This document shows positions 7,429 to 14,543 of a DNA stretch of 43,700 nucleotides, one piece after another (within the stretch, counting starts at the first letter, position 1; each line of letters opens with the position of its first letter). The translations under genes were made by a program, and so were the position numbers. This DNA is from a virus: positions 1-43,700 of IMG/VR virus record IMGVR_UViG_3300033153_004867; one strand, given 5' to 3'. The notes under the pieces are model-generated. The model was not told the DNA's origin and made no database searches. It saw nothing but the letters and a program-made list of their open reading frames with translations.

Positions 7429-7820
7429 TTCCCACCTCTCTTTGCTTGGTCTAAATAATGATTTTGCCTTTGCCCTAAAGTGAATCCGTCACTCATACCT
7501 AAAGTGCAACATATAAAAGCCTTTTTAAAAATAAGTCTTTCTTTGTCTTTTTCCTCTATATCCTCTTTGAGCTTTGCGTTTTCTTTTTCGAGTTCTGTAA
7601 TTGCTATTGCATTTTGAGTATTAACTGCAAGGCTATTCTTATCTTTTTTTATCCAAGCCTCATCTCTTTTGTTTAGCTTTGCTATTTCGCCTGTTCTTTC
7701 TGCTATATTTATCCCTTCTTCTTCAAGAATTTTTTTAGCTTTCTCCCAAAGAGAATCTGTAAAACTATATTTTGCCTCTTTCATTAATCGATACAGACCT
7801 GTTAGTTTTTTCTCGTTCAT
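7425..7820 (-). CDS. Coiled-coil protein, paralogous family member 2
   Basis: 131 aa from ATG 7820, which has AAAGGGGGT upstream and overlaps the preceding stop; a longer reading from 7868 would overlap that gene more and lacks a ribosome-binding site. The N-terminal 50 residues form a helical domain, followed by a coiled coil and a C-terminus (KKAFICCTLGMSDG, NHYLDQAKRGGK) related to the other coiled-coil paralogues. Confidence 0.68.
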   Translation of the reverse strand: MNEKKLTGLYRLMKEAKYSFTDSLWEKAKKILEEEGINIAERTGEIAKLNKRDEAWIKKDKNSLAVNTQNAIAITELEKENAKLKEDIEEKDKERLIFKKAFICCTLGMSDGFTLGQRQNHYLDQAKRGGK

Positions 7821-8194
7821 TCTACCCCCTTTAAGGTTTTTAAATATGCTATGGCTTTGGCTTCGCACTCTGCGAAATCTTTATCTGTAATAACATAATT
7901 TCCATCCATCGTCAAGTTGCCAAATATAGTGATTTTTCTTATGTCGATACACCAATTTCCTCTATATTTATATGGACTAGCAGTATAACCTTTCTCATCA
8001 GCCAATACCGCTAGTGGTTTCTGTTTATTGCCGTCATATTTCCCAGACATATAAGCCACAGTAAGAGAGTCGTCTTGCTCTTTCTTTTCTTTGTCTAGGA
8101 TTTCTTGTGCCTTATTGCTTATATCAGCAAATTGAGTGTAAGATAATCTATGCTCTTTTTGGATATAATTCATTAATTCCTCTAATCCAGTCAT
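7817..8194 (-). CDS. Hypothetical protein
   Basis: 125 aa. N-terminal helical half (EELMNYIQKEHRLSYTQF), C-terminal half beta-rich with GNWCIDIRKITIFGN and a final helix (FAECEAKAIAYLKTL) reminiscent of small phage proteins ending in an A-x-A-Y-L helix. No function assigned. Its stop overlaps the next start as ATGA. Confidence 0.65.
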   Translation of the reverse strand: MTGLEELMNYIQKEHRLSYTQFADISNKAQEILDKEKKEQDDSLTVAYMSGKYDGNKQKPLAVLADEKGYTASPYKYRGNWCIDIRKITIFGNLTMDGNYVITDKDFAECEAKAIAYLKTLKGVE

Positions 8195-8195
8195 T

Positions 8196-8315
8196 TTAAA
8201 TCTCCCTCTTTTCTAATAATCTTATTAAAACATTTATTACTTTCAATAAACTTTCTTTAGTATCACAATTTAGTAATTCTTTTTTTATAATAATTAACTT
8301 TGATAATTCATTCAT
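8196..8315 (-). CDS. Small helical protein
   Basis: 39 aa with AAAGGAG upstream. Pure helical, Leu/Ile/Lys-rich (LIIIKKELL, SLLKVINVLIRLLEKRE). It lies 2 bases from the upstream gene and 1 base from the next, within the tightly packed operon. Function unknown. Confidence 0.5.
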   Translation of the reverse strand: MNELSKLIIIKKELLNCDTKESLLKVINVLIRLLEKREI

Positions 8316-8317
8316 AA

Positions 8318-8698
8318 TCAATCTCCTTTGAATTTAATATATCCGTTCTTCTCAAGCCACATAATCATTAAAGCCAGTGCGTCTTGGAGTGTCTTTTTTT
8401 GTATGGATTTCAATGTGTAGACTTCGCCATTTCTGTAAGCTACACACCAATAATCATCCCCTACAGGATGTATTTCAAGTAAACAAAGCCACCCTTTACT
8501 TATATATCTTGGCAACTCGGATAGTAGCTCGTTGACTTGATAGGCAGGAACATGACAGACATTATCTATATCCTCTAATTTATAACTTATATTTCCTTCA
8601 AAATCAGAAAGTAATACCCATCCCCATTTTGAATATTTCCCAAAATTCGCTTTTTCTAATTTCTTAGATATTCCCAAACTGGTGACATTCTTTTCCAT
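8318..8698 (-). CDS. Hypothetical protein, phage Trp-rich type
   Basis: 126 aa. Contains KWGWVLLSDFEGN, WLCLLEIHPVGDDYWCVAYRNG and a C-terminal ALALMIMWLEKNGYIK helix. The ending is a recurring feature of small phage proteins of unknown function. It abuts the Lar-like gene. No catalytic motif seen. Confidence 0.65.
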   Translation of the reverse strand: MEKNVTSLGISKKLEKANFGKYSKWGWVLLSDFEGNISYKLEDIDNVCHVPAYQVNELLSELPRYISKGWLCLLEIHPVGDDYWCVAYRNGEVYTLKSIQKKTLQDALALMIMWLEKNGYIKFKGD

Positions 8699-8959
8699 TT
8701 ACTCCTCCTCTTTTAAAAGTCCTTCAACCCATTCTTCTATCACTGACCTAGGCAGTATTTTTTTATTATCCACATCTAAACAGGTTTTTAACTTCGCCAA
8801 ACCTGTTTCAGGGCGCTTATTCCATGAGTCTAGGGCTTGCTGTCTATTTGGAACTGAATATATCCCAGCACCAGAAGCTCCGCATTCACACAGTATTTCA
8901 TGTCCAGTATTTTCTAATTCATTACTCCCACAAAAAGGACACTTTTTCAGCTTATCCAT
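8699..8959 (-). CDS. Lar-like restriction alleviation protein
   Basis: 86 aa from ATG 8959 (AAGGAG upstream). The N-terminus is CPFCGSNEL (Cys7, Cys10) and CECGA (Cys24, Cys26), then QALDSWNKRP, the usual zinc-ribbon plus W-N-x-R signature of Lar-family proteins (restriction alleviation, Rac prophage Lar). The last 36 residues are an extra helical tail. Lar in E. coli moderates type I restriction; many phage members are only assigned by this motif. The context (C5 methyltransferase and Mom-like enzyme in the same genome) suits an anti-restriction role. Confidence 0.72.
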   Translation of the reverse strand: MDKLKKCPFCGSNELENTGHEILCECGASGAGIYSVPNRQQALDSWNKRPETGLAKLKTCLDVDNKKILPRSVIEEWVEGLLKEEE

Positions 8960-9050
8960 TGTCTTTCTCCTTCGCCCCTGCAATCTCCCAAGCTATAGCC
9001 ACACCTGCCAATACAAAACAAACTACTCCGATACATCCTATTATTTGCAT
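8952..9050 (-). CDS. 32-residue membrane micro-protein
   Basis: 32 aa: one transmembrane helix (IIGCIGVVCFVLAGVAIAW) and a short charged tail. ATG is in a TAATG overlap with the zinc-ribbon gene, and its 3-prime end overlaps the Lar-like gene start. Function unknown. Confidence 0.55.
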   Translation of the reverse strand: MQIIGCIGVVCFVLAGVAIAWEIAGAKEKDNG

Positions 9051-9214
9051 TATTCTACCTCCAATCCACAGTTTGAACAAACTTCTTGTTCTTCTTCATC
9101 ATCTTCAAAACAAGTTTCGTCATTTCCGCAAGCCGGACATACCCAAAATCTAGCTTGATATTCTTTTTCTTCTGATTGCGCCATTGAATTGCCACTCATG
9201 GTATCTATGAACAT
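9050..9214 (-). CDS. Small zinc-ribbon protein
   Basis: 54 aa with AAGGAG upstream. WVCPACGNDETC and VCSNCGLEVE give a CxxC...CxxC zinc ribbon separated by a very acidic stretch (FEDDEEEQE). Ends in TAATG with the next gene. Such ribbons can bind nucleic acid or protein; the target is unknown. Confidence 0.65.
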   Translation of the reverse strand: MFIDTMSGNSMAQSEEKEYQARFWVCPACGNDETCFEDDEEEQEVCSNCGLEVE

Positions 9215-9223
9215 TTGTTCTCC

Positions 9224-9532
9224 TTAAAATAAAACACCAGATTGGTAGCATTTTGGTGTTATCTGCCAAATAATCTCTGAACTTGTGGCAGGCTTTCCCT
9301 CTCGGTCAGTATAGTTAAATGTCTTTCTGGCACATGAATCTTGTATCTTTCCAGCCTGTTGAAGTTCGCTTATCCGGGGCCTAAAAGTATATTTCTGAAC
9401 TCCCAGTCTTTCCGCCATATCCCTAGCGCATAAATCCTCTTTTTCAAGCATTTGAATAGCCATCTCTTTTTGGTAATTTGAGAATCCCGAATGTTTTACT
9501 TTATCGTAGGCTAAAAGTGAAGTATCTCTCAT
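9224..9532 (-). CDS. Winged-helix DNA-binding protein
   Basis: 102 aa from ATG 9532, which overlaps the upstream TGA; a longer reading lacks support. The segment EMAIQMLEKEDLCARDMAERLGVQKYTFRPRISELQQAGKI is a helix-turn-helix with wing of the kind found in small phage regulators (A-x-x-L-G-V and R-I-x-E-L-x-x-x-G). Likely a transcription regulator or an accessory DNA-binding protein. Target site not identified. Confidence 0.7.
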   Translation of the reverse strand: MRDTSLLAYDKVKHSGFSNYQKEMAIQMLEKEDLCARDMAERLGVQKYTFRPRISELQQAGKIQDSCARKTFNYTDREGKPATSSEIIWQITPKCYQSGVLF

Positions 9533-9849
9533 GATTTTCTCGCTTGTTCTTTGTAGTGGGTGACCTGCTCTTTTATGCAAACATCGTGAGGACACTTAAA
9601 AGATAGTTTATTACATATTTTGTGTGGGACATGGCATAAGTTAGTATTTTTAATAATATCCTCACAAGCCAATTCCAAAGCCTTATCCGCTATTTTAGCC
9701 TCATTTCTTTTTTGAATAAAATCACATTTATACTTATCTGCTTTTTCTGTTGCTTTGGCAAGTTCCTCTTTTAATTTTGATATCTCATTGTGTAATCTAA
9801 TCATTTTTCTTTCTTGTTGAATACGAAATATTTGTGATGGCTTATTCAT
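9529..9849 (-). CDS. Coiled-coil/Cys protein, paralogous family member 3
   Basis: 106 aa. N-terminal coiled coil (ISKLKEELAKATEKADKYK), then ADKALELACEDI, a Cys-rich segment (CHVPHKICNKLSFKCPHDVC) and HYKEQARKS. This is the fullest example of the family signature: coiled coil, ALELAC, Cys cluster, HYKEQA. The Cys/His set could bind zinc. Related pieces are at 6970, 7425, 14999 and 15345. Confidence 0.72.
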   Translation of the reverse strand: MNKPSQIFRIQQERKMIRLHNEISKLKEELAKATEKADKYKCDFIQKRNEAKIADKALELACEDIIKNTNLCHVPHKICNKLSFKCPHDVCIKEQVTHYKEQARKS

Positions 9850-10030
9850 AAATTCCCCCTATAATTTTATGTATCTGCCTAAAAGATTTAGCACAAAACT
9901 TATAATCATTCTCCCTGCATTTTACCATTATCTTTCTAATCTCTGCAAAAGCCTTAATAGTGTTCTTTTTATTCTCGGCTTGCATTTTATTCTTCCGCGC
10001 TAAGATGTTTAATTTTTCTAGTGATGTCAT
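9842..10030 (-). CDS. Small basic helical protein
   Basis: 62 aa, Lys/Arg-rich and helical (NKKNTIKAFAEIRKIMVK). ATGA overlap with the upstream gene and an 8-base overlap with the next. Possibly nucleic-acid binding from its charge; no family recognised. Confidence 0.58.
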   Translation of the reverse strand: MTSLEKLNILARKNKMQAENKKNTIKAFAEIRKIMVKCRENDYKFCAKSFRQIHKIIGGIYE

Positions 10031-10278
10031 TGTTTTAATCCCCTTTTTTTAGCTTCGTTTAATAAATCGTAATAGCCTAAATAATCAAGTGCCGCTTTGC
10101 CTTTTAATTCTTCACTTTCATAATCAGGAACATTATTTTCCCATGCAGGCATTGAATACTCTATCAAAATTCCTTCGTTTGCTTTTTTACCGCAAAATTT
10201 AAGTATATTGAGTAGATGGTTATCTTTTAAGTCTTTTATCGGTATTTCCTTACCGTCCTTAGTAATCCAAGTTTCCAT
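10027..10278 (-). CDS. Small hypothetical protein
   Basis: 83 aa. Starts METWITKDGKEIPIKDLKDNH and has an N-terminal half typical of small phage proteins with a W-x-T-x-D-G-x-x-I-x-I-x-D-(L/M) opening, followed by NILKFCGKKANEG. Function unknown. It is preceded by a structured 75-base gap. Confidence 0.65.
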   Translation of the reverse strand: METWITKDGKEIPIKDLKDNHLLNILKFCGKKANEGILIEYSMPAWENNVPDYESEELKGKAALDYLGYYDLLNEAKKRGLKQ

Positions 10279-10299
10279 TTATTTATCCCTTGTGGCTTC

Positions 10300-10336
10300 G
10301 GGCCGGATTGAACCGGTAGCAAAGCGGCTCCGGCCC
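10300..10336 (-). promoter_or_regulatory. GC-rich hairpin in the leader of the 10278 gene
   Basis: GGGCCGGA at 10300-10307 and TCCGGCCC at 10329-10336 form a perfect 8-bp stem. A second, competing stem CCGG/CCGG (10303-10306 with 10313-10316) closes on ATTGAA. No U-run follows on either strand, so it is not an ordinary terminator. It may be an RNA-processing or protein-binding element. It stands out as GC-rich in AT-rich DNA. Confidence 0.5.
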
Positions 10337-10353
10337 TTGCCAATACTATTATT

Positions 10354-11136
10354 TTAAACTCTCTGCGTAGTTACATTTTTTTTCTTAAAAGTTACATACG
10401 GATACGGGCTAATACATTTCATTGCTATCGCCATTTTATTAAATGCTGGCATATTTGCGATTACAAGATTAACGCTAGCTTTCCCGTCAGCGATTGCTCT
10501 ACACAACAATTTAACATTAACATCGTCTGCATACCATTTATCGGTATAAGAGGTGTTTTTTGGTGCGGCAACTTCCGCAACAACTTGTTGAGGGATTACT
10601 TTTTCAACGGCAATTTGTTTAACTATTTCTTTTTCAACTGCGGTTGATACTTTTCCTTTGGCTTCGGCTTCGGCTTGTAAATCAGCGACTCTTTCCCTCT
10701 CCGCTTCTTGTTTCTTTTCAAATGCTTCATCCAATTTTCTTTGCTTTTCTTCTACTCTTTTTCTTTCGGTTTCTTGCTTTCTTTCAAATTCTTCATCAAG
10801 TTGCCTTTGCTTTGCCTTTCTTTTTTCTTTTTCAGCTTCAAGCCATGTATTTGATTTATTTGTTCCTATTTTAATTACCTCATCTAAAGGGTTTAAGAAA
10901 CTACTTATAAGTTCGATACATTCCTTTCTATTCTCTTTTGTAAGTTTATCCATCTTTGCAAACTTAGCATTTACAATTTTCTTACCTTTTTTTGCCTCGC
11001 CAACTATATTCAACATTGTGTTATTTTCCACCTCTGTAGTAACTGGCAAAGTATTAACATTATTTAACAAACCATTACCTGCTTGCGTTAATTCCTGTTT
11101 TGTTTCTGTACTTACTATTTCTGTAATTTCATTCAT
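10354..11136 (-). CDS. Coiled-coil protein of recombination cassette
   Basis: 260 aa. A helical N-terminal domain, then a long charged coiled coil with an internal duplication (QRQLDEEFERKQETERKRV against QRKLDEAFEKKQEAERERV, about residues 112-150), then a C-terminal 60-residue domain (WYADDVNVKLLCRAIADG, NMPAFNKMA) that recurs in phage proteins beside exonuclease and annealing genes. It lies 5 bases from the PD-(D/E)XK nuclease gene, so a role as a partner in recombination is likely. The biochemical role is unknown. Confidence 0.68.
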   Translation of the reverse strand: MNEITEIVSTETKQELTQAGNGLLNNVNTLPVTTEVENNTMLNIVGEAKKGKKIVNAKFAKMDKLTKENRKECIELISSFLNPLDEVIKIGTNKSNTWLEAEKEKRKAKQRQLDEEFERKQETERKRVEEKQRKLDEAFEKKQEAERERVADLQAEAEAKGKVSTAVEKEIVKQIAVEKVIPQQVVAEVAAPKNTSYTDKWYADDVNVKLLCRAIADGKASVNLVIANMPAFNKMAIAMKCISPYPYVTFKKKNVTTQRV

Positions 11137-11141
11137 TTAGT

Positions 11142-11753
11142 TTATCTCCTTGTTTTTGTGTAGCCAAGATTGACTTTAATTGTGTGGCTTGCGATAAGAG
11201 CAGTGAAGTATCTAAATCCCTTTTTACCGTCATGCTTTACAAATTTATAATGGTCTGGCTTTAAATACAGGCAATAGTATTCATCTACTTTAAACTCTGG
11301 TCTAACTAGTTCGCCATAAGCCCCTATCTGCATGAAGTGCCACTTTTCCTCTTGACCTGACTTAATGTCTATGATTACATTTTTATTAGCTATTCTCGCC
11401 AGTTTATCAACACTGCCGGCAAATAAATATTTAGGGGAATATCGCCTGACTTCATTTTGCAATATTTCTATATTCTCATTTTTTAAAGCTAGTTTGTATT
11501 GCTCAAGATAAGGCTTTATTTCTTCGTCTAAATCTTTCTCATCTAAATCGTTTTTATCCCATAACTCGCAAGCGGAATGAATATGCGTGCCTCTCGTTGA
11601 AGCATAATTTTGATTAGCATAATTATATGTATTTAATTCTGATTTTAGGATTTGAGTTACAGAATTTAAAATATTACCTTTATCATCCTGATACAAATGC
11701 TCTTTTGGCTCAAAACTAGGTATAAATATTCTTTGTTTAAATTTCTTTATCAT
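11142..11753 (-). CDS. PD-(D/E)XK exonuclease (RecB/lambda-exo type)
   Basis: 203 aa from ATG 11753 (AAAAGG 7 bases upstream); an in-frame ATG at 11780 lies inside a hairpin loop. Motifs in order: RGTHIHSACELWD (His57, His59), Glu101, AGSVDKL (Asp116), VIIDIKSG (Asp129, Lys131) and QIGAYGEL (Gln142, Tyr146). This is the catalytic set of the RecB/Cas4/lambda-exonuclease-like group. With the upstream annealing-protein candidate it would form a two-component recombination system that resects DNA ends. Confidence 0.82.
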   Translation of the reverse strand: MIKKFKQRIFIPSFEPKEHLYQDDKGNILNSVTQILKSELNTYNYANQNYASTRGTHIHSACELWDKNDLDEKDLDEEIKPYLEQYKLALKNENIEILQNEVRRYSPKYLFAGSVDKLARIANKNVIIDIKSGQEEKWHFMQIGAYGELVRPEFKVDEYYCLYLKPDHYKFVKHDGKKGFRYFTALIASHTIKVNLGYTKTRR

Positions 11754-11764
11754 TATTTGCCTTT

Positions 11765-11800
11765 TAGGGGAGCAATCCATTTGACTACTCCCCTATTTTT
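11765..11800 (+). terminator. Plus-direction intrinsic terminator-like hairpin
   Basis: TAGGGGAG (11765-11772) and CTCCCCTA (11788-11795) make a perfect 8-bp stem with a 15-base loop, followed by TTTTT on the plus strand. In the minus direction no U-run follows. It lies in the gap between the annealing-protein and nuclease genes, so it would stop antisense transcription; on the minus mRNA it would hide the GGGGAG of the alternative start at 11780. Confidence 0.6.
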
Positions 11801-11804
11801 AGTT

Positions 11805-12689
11805 TTAATCTTCGCTAATACTAAGGCTATCAATCATGTTGTTTGAATATTGCCCTTTAGTTTCTACATGGAACGAAATGTTTAACTTTGTTTTACTGTC
11901 AATAGCGTCCTGCAATGACATTTCAATATCTTCATCAAAAGACTTATAATATCCGTCTTGCTCTTCAAATGTTGCCGAGCAGGGGGCTTTATCTTTTTTT
12001 GGATATATATGTTTGACAAGAGCAGTAAATCCTTGGGGCTTGTCATCTTTGTCTTTTGATTTGCTTCTAGGTTGTTTTGTGGTTTGTTTTTGATTTCCAG
12101 CGAAGTGAGATTTATCCATGTCCTCAATGTCTTGAGTGAACATATCTGAAATTCCTCCTCCGGTTACAGTTAAAACTGCGTCAACTAAACTGCGTTTTTT
12201 AGCCATTTTCAAAACTGTATTGGCAATGTCTGCGGGATTGGCTTTTACTTGTTGCGTTTTGGTTACTTTACCATTCCAATTAGAATAATGAATTTGCCTC
12301 ATATTCTCTGGCGTATTATCAAATTCTTCTTCGCATACAGCCTTGCGCCATTTATACTTTTTTTCATTGGTTGACGCTTCACCTACGCCAGAACCCAAAA
12401 ACGAACCGGTGGGCGCATATGTTATCCTTGTTGTTATCCTGTATCGCATTTCATCAAGATTTGACATATCCTCTGTTTGATATTCAGCGGCCAACCTAAA
12501 TGTTGCCATAAGCATCTCCGCTCCCGGCTTAAACAATGCTGGCTTATCTCCACAGCCGGGGATTTTCCCATAATGTACACCCTCAATCATTACCGATTTA
12601 ATCACTTTTTTGATTGTGGTTATTTGTGTCTGCAAATCCTCAACTGTTAATTGTCTTTGTTGGGGTAATTCCATTATTTCATTTTCCAT
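11805..12689 (-). CDS. Phage recombination protein, KPGAE family (annealase candidate)
   Basis: 294 aa with AAAAGGAGG upstream. Conserved blocks known from many phage genomes are plain: GVHYGKIPGCGDKP, KPGAEML (54-60), RYRITTRI, SGVGEAST, KYKWRKAVC, ANTVLKMAKKRSLVDAVL and SDMFTQDIEDM. These proteins usually lie beside an exonuclease. The C-terminal third is variable and charged. Function as a single-strand annealing or ssDNA-handling protein is inferred from position beside the PD-(D/E)XK nuclease; the family itself is commonly left unnamed. Confidence 0.7.
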   Translation of the reverse strand: MENEIMELPQQRQLTVEDLQTQITTIKKVIKSVMIEGVHYGKIPGCGDKPALFKPGAEMLMATFRLAAEYQTEDMSNLDEMRYRITTRITYAPTGSFLGSGVGEASTNEKKYKWRKAVCEEEFDNTPENMRQIHYSNWNGKVTKTQQVKANPADIANTVLKMAKKRSLVDAVLTVTGGGISDMFTQDIEDMDKSHFAGNQKQTTKQPRSKSKDKDDKPQGFTALVKHIYPKKDKAPCSATFEEQDGYYKSFDEDIEMSLQDAIDSKTKLNISFHVETKGQYSNNMIDSLSISED

Positions 12690-12701
12690 ATACTCCTCCT
12701 T

Positions 12702-12875
12702 TTATTTACATTTATGCCAAACAAATGAAGTTCTACCAACTATAGTCGTTTGACAAAAACTTTTATCTGCCATATTTGCTTCGTGATTAAAGTTCATATT
12801 CATGCAGAGCATTACAGCTCCACAAATAATTATTATCAAACTCACACCTGTTATTTCTATAATCCAATCGTTCAT
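12702..12875 (-). CDS. Small membrane protein with Cys residues
   Basis: 57 aa with AAAAAGGAG upstream and an ATGA overlap with the upstream gene. One transmembrane helix (VSLIIIICGAVMLCM, about 11-25), then a polar tail with two Cys. Topology could place the tail outside. Function unknown. Confidence 0.6.
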   Translation of the reverse strand: MNDWIIEITGVSLIIIICGAVMLCMNMNFNHEANMADKSFCQTTIVGRTSFVWHKCK

Positions 12876-13261
12876 TTTACTTCTCCTTTTTCTTTTAATA
12901 TTTCAAATATATCCTTTTTAATGTCAGAATATACGGTTTTTGTTATATCTCCTGCTTTGTCTAATTTCTCATAGGTTACTTTGTCTGCTATAATCATAGA
13001 AATTAAAGTATTTCTACTTGGTAAAAAAATTCCAATGAAACAAATAACAATAGACAGAACAAAAGCAACTACAATATGCGGGGTATATTTTTTTGCTGTT
13101 CCATTCTCAAATGCTTCCCCCTCTGTTGCTACACCCAAAACACCCATCCCTACCAAAAATGCGAGCAAAACAAGTATTGGCATAATTGAAAATAGGTGTT
13201 TTACTTGCCCTCCTATCCCTATAGCATACACCAACCACGGGCTAATTATTTGTGTTTCCAT
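12872..13261 (-). CDS. Two-span phage membrane protein
   Basis: 129 aa. Hydrophobic segments at about 27-45 (MPILVLLAFLVGMGVLGV) and 64-80 (IVVAFVLSIVICFIGIF), then FLPSRNTLISMIIADKVT and a charged tail. The P-S/T-x-x-T-x-x-x-I-I-A-x-x-V-T pattern after the second span recurs in small membrane proteins of many siphoviruses; their function is not known. It has a strong AAAAAAGGAGG upstream. Confidence 0.7.
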   Translation of the reverse strand: METQIISPWLVYAIGIGGQVKHLFSIMPILVLLAFLVGMGVLGVATEGEAFENGTAKKYTPHIVVAFVLSIVICFIGIFLPSRNTLISMIIADKVTYEKLDKAGDITKTVYSDIKKDIFEILKEKGEVK

Positions 13262-13276
13262 TACTTTCCTCCTTTT

Positions 13277-13387
13277 TTAGTTTAAAAAATACGCTACAAA
13301 TCCTATAGTCCACAATAAAACTATTAAATATATTACATTCCAGTTTATAGCTTTTTTCTTTCTCTTTTCTATTTTCACTCGTTTCAC
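13277..13387 (-). CDS. Small membrane protein, GTG start
   Basis: 36 aa from GTG 13387, which overlaps the stop of a 10-codon leader (GTGA). A basic N-terminus (VKRVKIEKRKKKA) precedes one transmembrane helix (VIYLIVLLWTIGFVAYFL). Without the leader it has no good ribosome-binding site, so coupling to the leader is probably needed for its synthesis. Confidence 0.5.
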   Translation of the reverse strand: MKRVKIEKRKKKAINWNVIYLIVLLWTIGFVAYFLN

Positions 13388-13416
13388 TTGATTTTAATGC
13401 CTATTATTTTTGTCAT
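13384..13416 (-). CDS. Ten-residue leader peptide
   Basis: MTKIIGIKIK, starting at ATG 13416 with GAGG 7 bases upstream and ending in TGA that overlaps the GTG of the next gene. It lies 10 bases after the U-run of the attenuator-like element. A leader peptide for translational coupling is the simplest reading; chance is possible for so short a frame. Confidence 0.4.
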   Translation of the reverse strand: MTKIIGIKIK

Positions 13417-13426
13417 TTTATCCTCT

Positions 13427-13507
13427 AAAAAAGACCACCTACATTGTCAGTATCGGGATTGATAGGGAGTGCAGGTGGTCATTAAGTTTTTTAAATTTTC
13501 CCGATAC
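13427..13507 (-). ncRNA. Attenuator-like RNA with pseudoknot topology
   Basis: Read on the minus strand the order is GTATCGGGA (13507-13499), A-rich loop, GACCACCT (13480-13473), loop containing CCCTATC, TCCCGATAC (13458-13450), loop, AGGTGGTC (13440-13433), then TTTTTT (13432-13427). The two perfect stems of 9 and 8 bp interleave, giving an H-type pseudoknot, and the second stem plus U-run is an intrinsic terminator shape. It lies just after the 13549-13707 gene and upstream of the membrane-protein and recombination genes, so it could control entry into them. Confidence 0.6.
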
Positions 13508-13548
13508 TTTTTTCACTTCTATTATTCTTGCAAATTTTGCAAAGCGTG

Positions 13549-13707
13549 TCAAGATTTATTTTCTCCGACGGTTAAATCCCTCGTATTCCTATTAATAAAT
13601 TTCCTAGCTTGTGATTTTAACTTAAATGCTCGTACTGGTACTCCGTTTTTCATTACGATATATTCTTCTGAATTATAGATACTGGAATAGCGTTTTATTA
13701 TTTTCAT
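13549..13707 (-). CDS. Small basic protein after the methyltransferase
   Basis: 52 aa from ATG 13707, in ATGA overlap with the methyltransferase stop and with AAAGGA upstream; the longer reading from 13824 is not supported. Contains EEYIVMKNGVPVRAFKLKSQARKFI, a short beta-hairpin-helix pattern found in small phage proteins. Positive charge suggests nucleic-acid contact. Function unknown. Confidence 0.6.
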   Translation of the reverse strand: MKIIKRYSSIYNSEEYIVMKNGVPVRAFKLKSQARKFINRNTRDLTVGENKS

Positions 13708-14543
13708 TGTTTTAGTCCTTTTAATATATGGCATATTATATCGATTGTCCACCCGTCGCCTAAAAGACTTGCCGCGGCATTTCTTTTTAAGATACTTGTA
13801 TATCCTTTTGCAACAGTTTGGCAAGCCTCTAACTCTAGTTGATTTAAGTATCTACAAGAATCTTTATCGTTTTTATCTTCAAAAACAATAGTTGTAAATC
13901 CTGTATCATAGTATCTGTGTCGCATATTTTTTTTAGTTACTAATGGCCTACTATCACTTTCAAGCAAACACCTTGATTTTTCCCTATCAGCGAACCCACT
14001 TGTTAAGATGTCCTGTAATTTAATGCCATTATCTTTAGGTTGAGTTATTACGCTATTCCCAAATAAGTCAATATCACTGCCTGGAATATTTGTCCAGTAA
14101 AGTCTATCCCTTAATTGCGCAGAAACCAAGCTTGAGTTAATCCTATAAGGCATACAATTTAATGCTTCATTAATTAATCTGCATTGACTTGCTTCCATAA
14201 TTACATTTTCAAGTAAAAAATATTTAGGTTTACAAATATCCAATGCCTTTAAATAGAAATAAAACAAAGATGATTTATTTCCTCTTAATCCTAGCCTTTT
14301 TGAATTTCCCCGGCTAAAATCTTGGCAAGGACTACCACCCATAAGTAAATCTATTTTAGGTAACTTTGAAAAGTCTATTTTAGTAATATCGCCTAATTGT
14401 ATAGTATTAGGGTAATTATGTTGAGTTACTTTAATAGCGTGAGGCTTAATTTCGGATGCAAAATAATTATCGTATTTTATGTCTAAGCGATTTAAGGCTA
14501 TTTGTCCTCCCGATAATCCGTCGAACAATGATAAAACATTCAT
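13704..14543 (-). CDS. DNA cytosine-5 methyltransferase
   Basis: 279 aa from ATG 14543, fixed by the ATGA overlap with the upstream micro-gene. Motif I FDGLSGGQIAL (7-17), motif IV GGSPCQDFS with catalytic Cys73, motif VI LENV (111-114), motif VIII QLRDRLYW (143-150) and motif X GDGWTIDIICHIL are all present. The target-recognition region between VIII and X is short, so recognition probably covers a short site. No cognate restriction enzyme lies nearby, so protection of phage DNA from host restriction is the likely role. Confidence 0.93.
   Translation of the reverse strand: MNVLSLFDGLSGGQIALNRLDIKYDNYFASEIKPHAIKVTQHNYPNTIQLGDITKIDFSKLPKIDLLMGGSPCQDFSRGNSKRLGLRGNKSSLFYFYLKALDICKPKYFLLENVIMEASQCRLINEALNCMPYRINSSLVSAQLRDRLYWTNIPGSDIDLFGNSVITQPKDNGIKLQDILTSGFADREKSRCLLESDSRPLVTKKNMRHRYYDTGFTTIVFEDKNDKDSCRYLNQLELEACQTVAKGYTSILKRNAAASLLGDGWTIDIICHILKGLKQ

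Noticed and set aside
8682-9158. Plus-strand open frame of 158 codons
   Set aside because: Antisense to four coupled minus-strand genes including the Lar-like and zinc-ribbon genes; composition is a mirror of their codons.
10296-10340. tRNA-like GGTTCAATCC string on the minus strand
   Set aside because: The T-loop would be one base short, the 5-bp T stem does not pair, and there is no anticodon or D arm in the remaining space.
10658-11140. Plus-strand open frame of 160 codons, Ser/Phe-rich
   Set aside because: Shadow of the Glu/Lys-rich coiled-coil gene on the minus strand.
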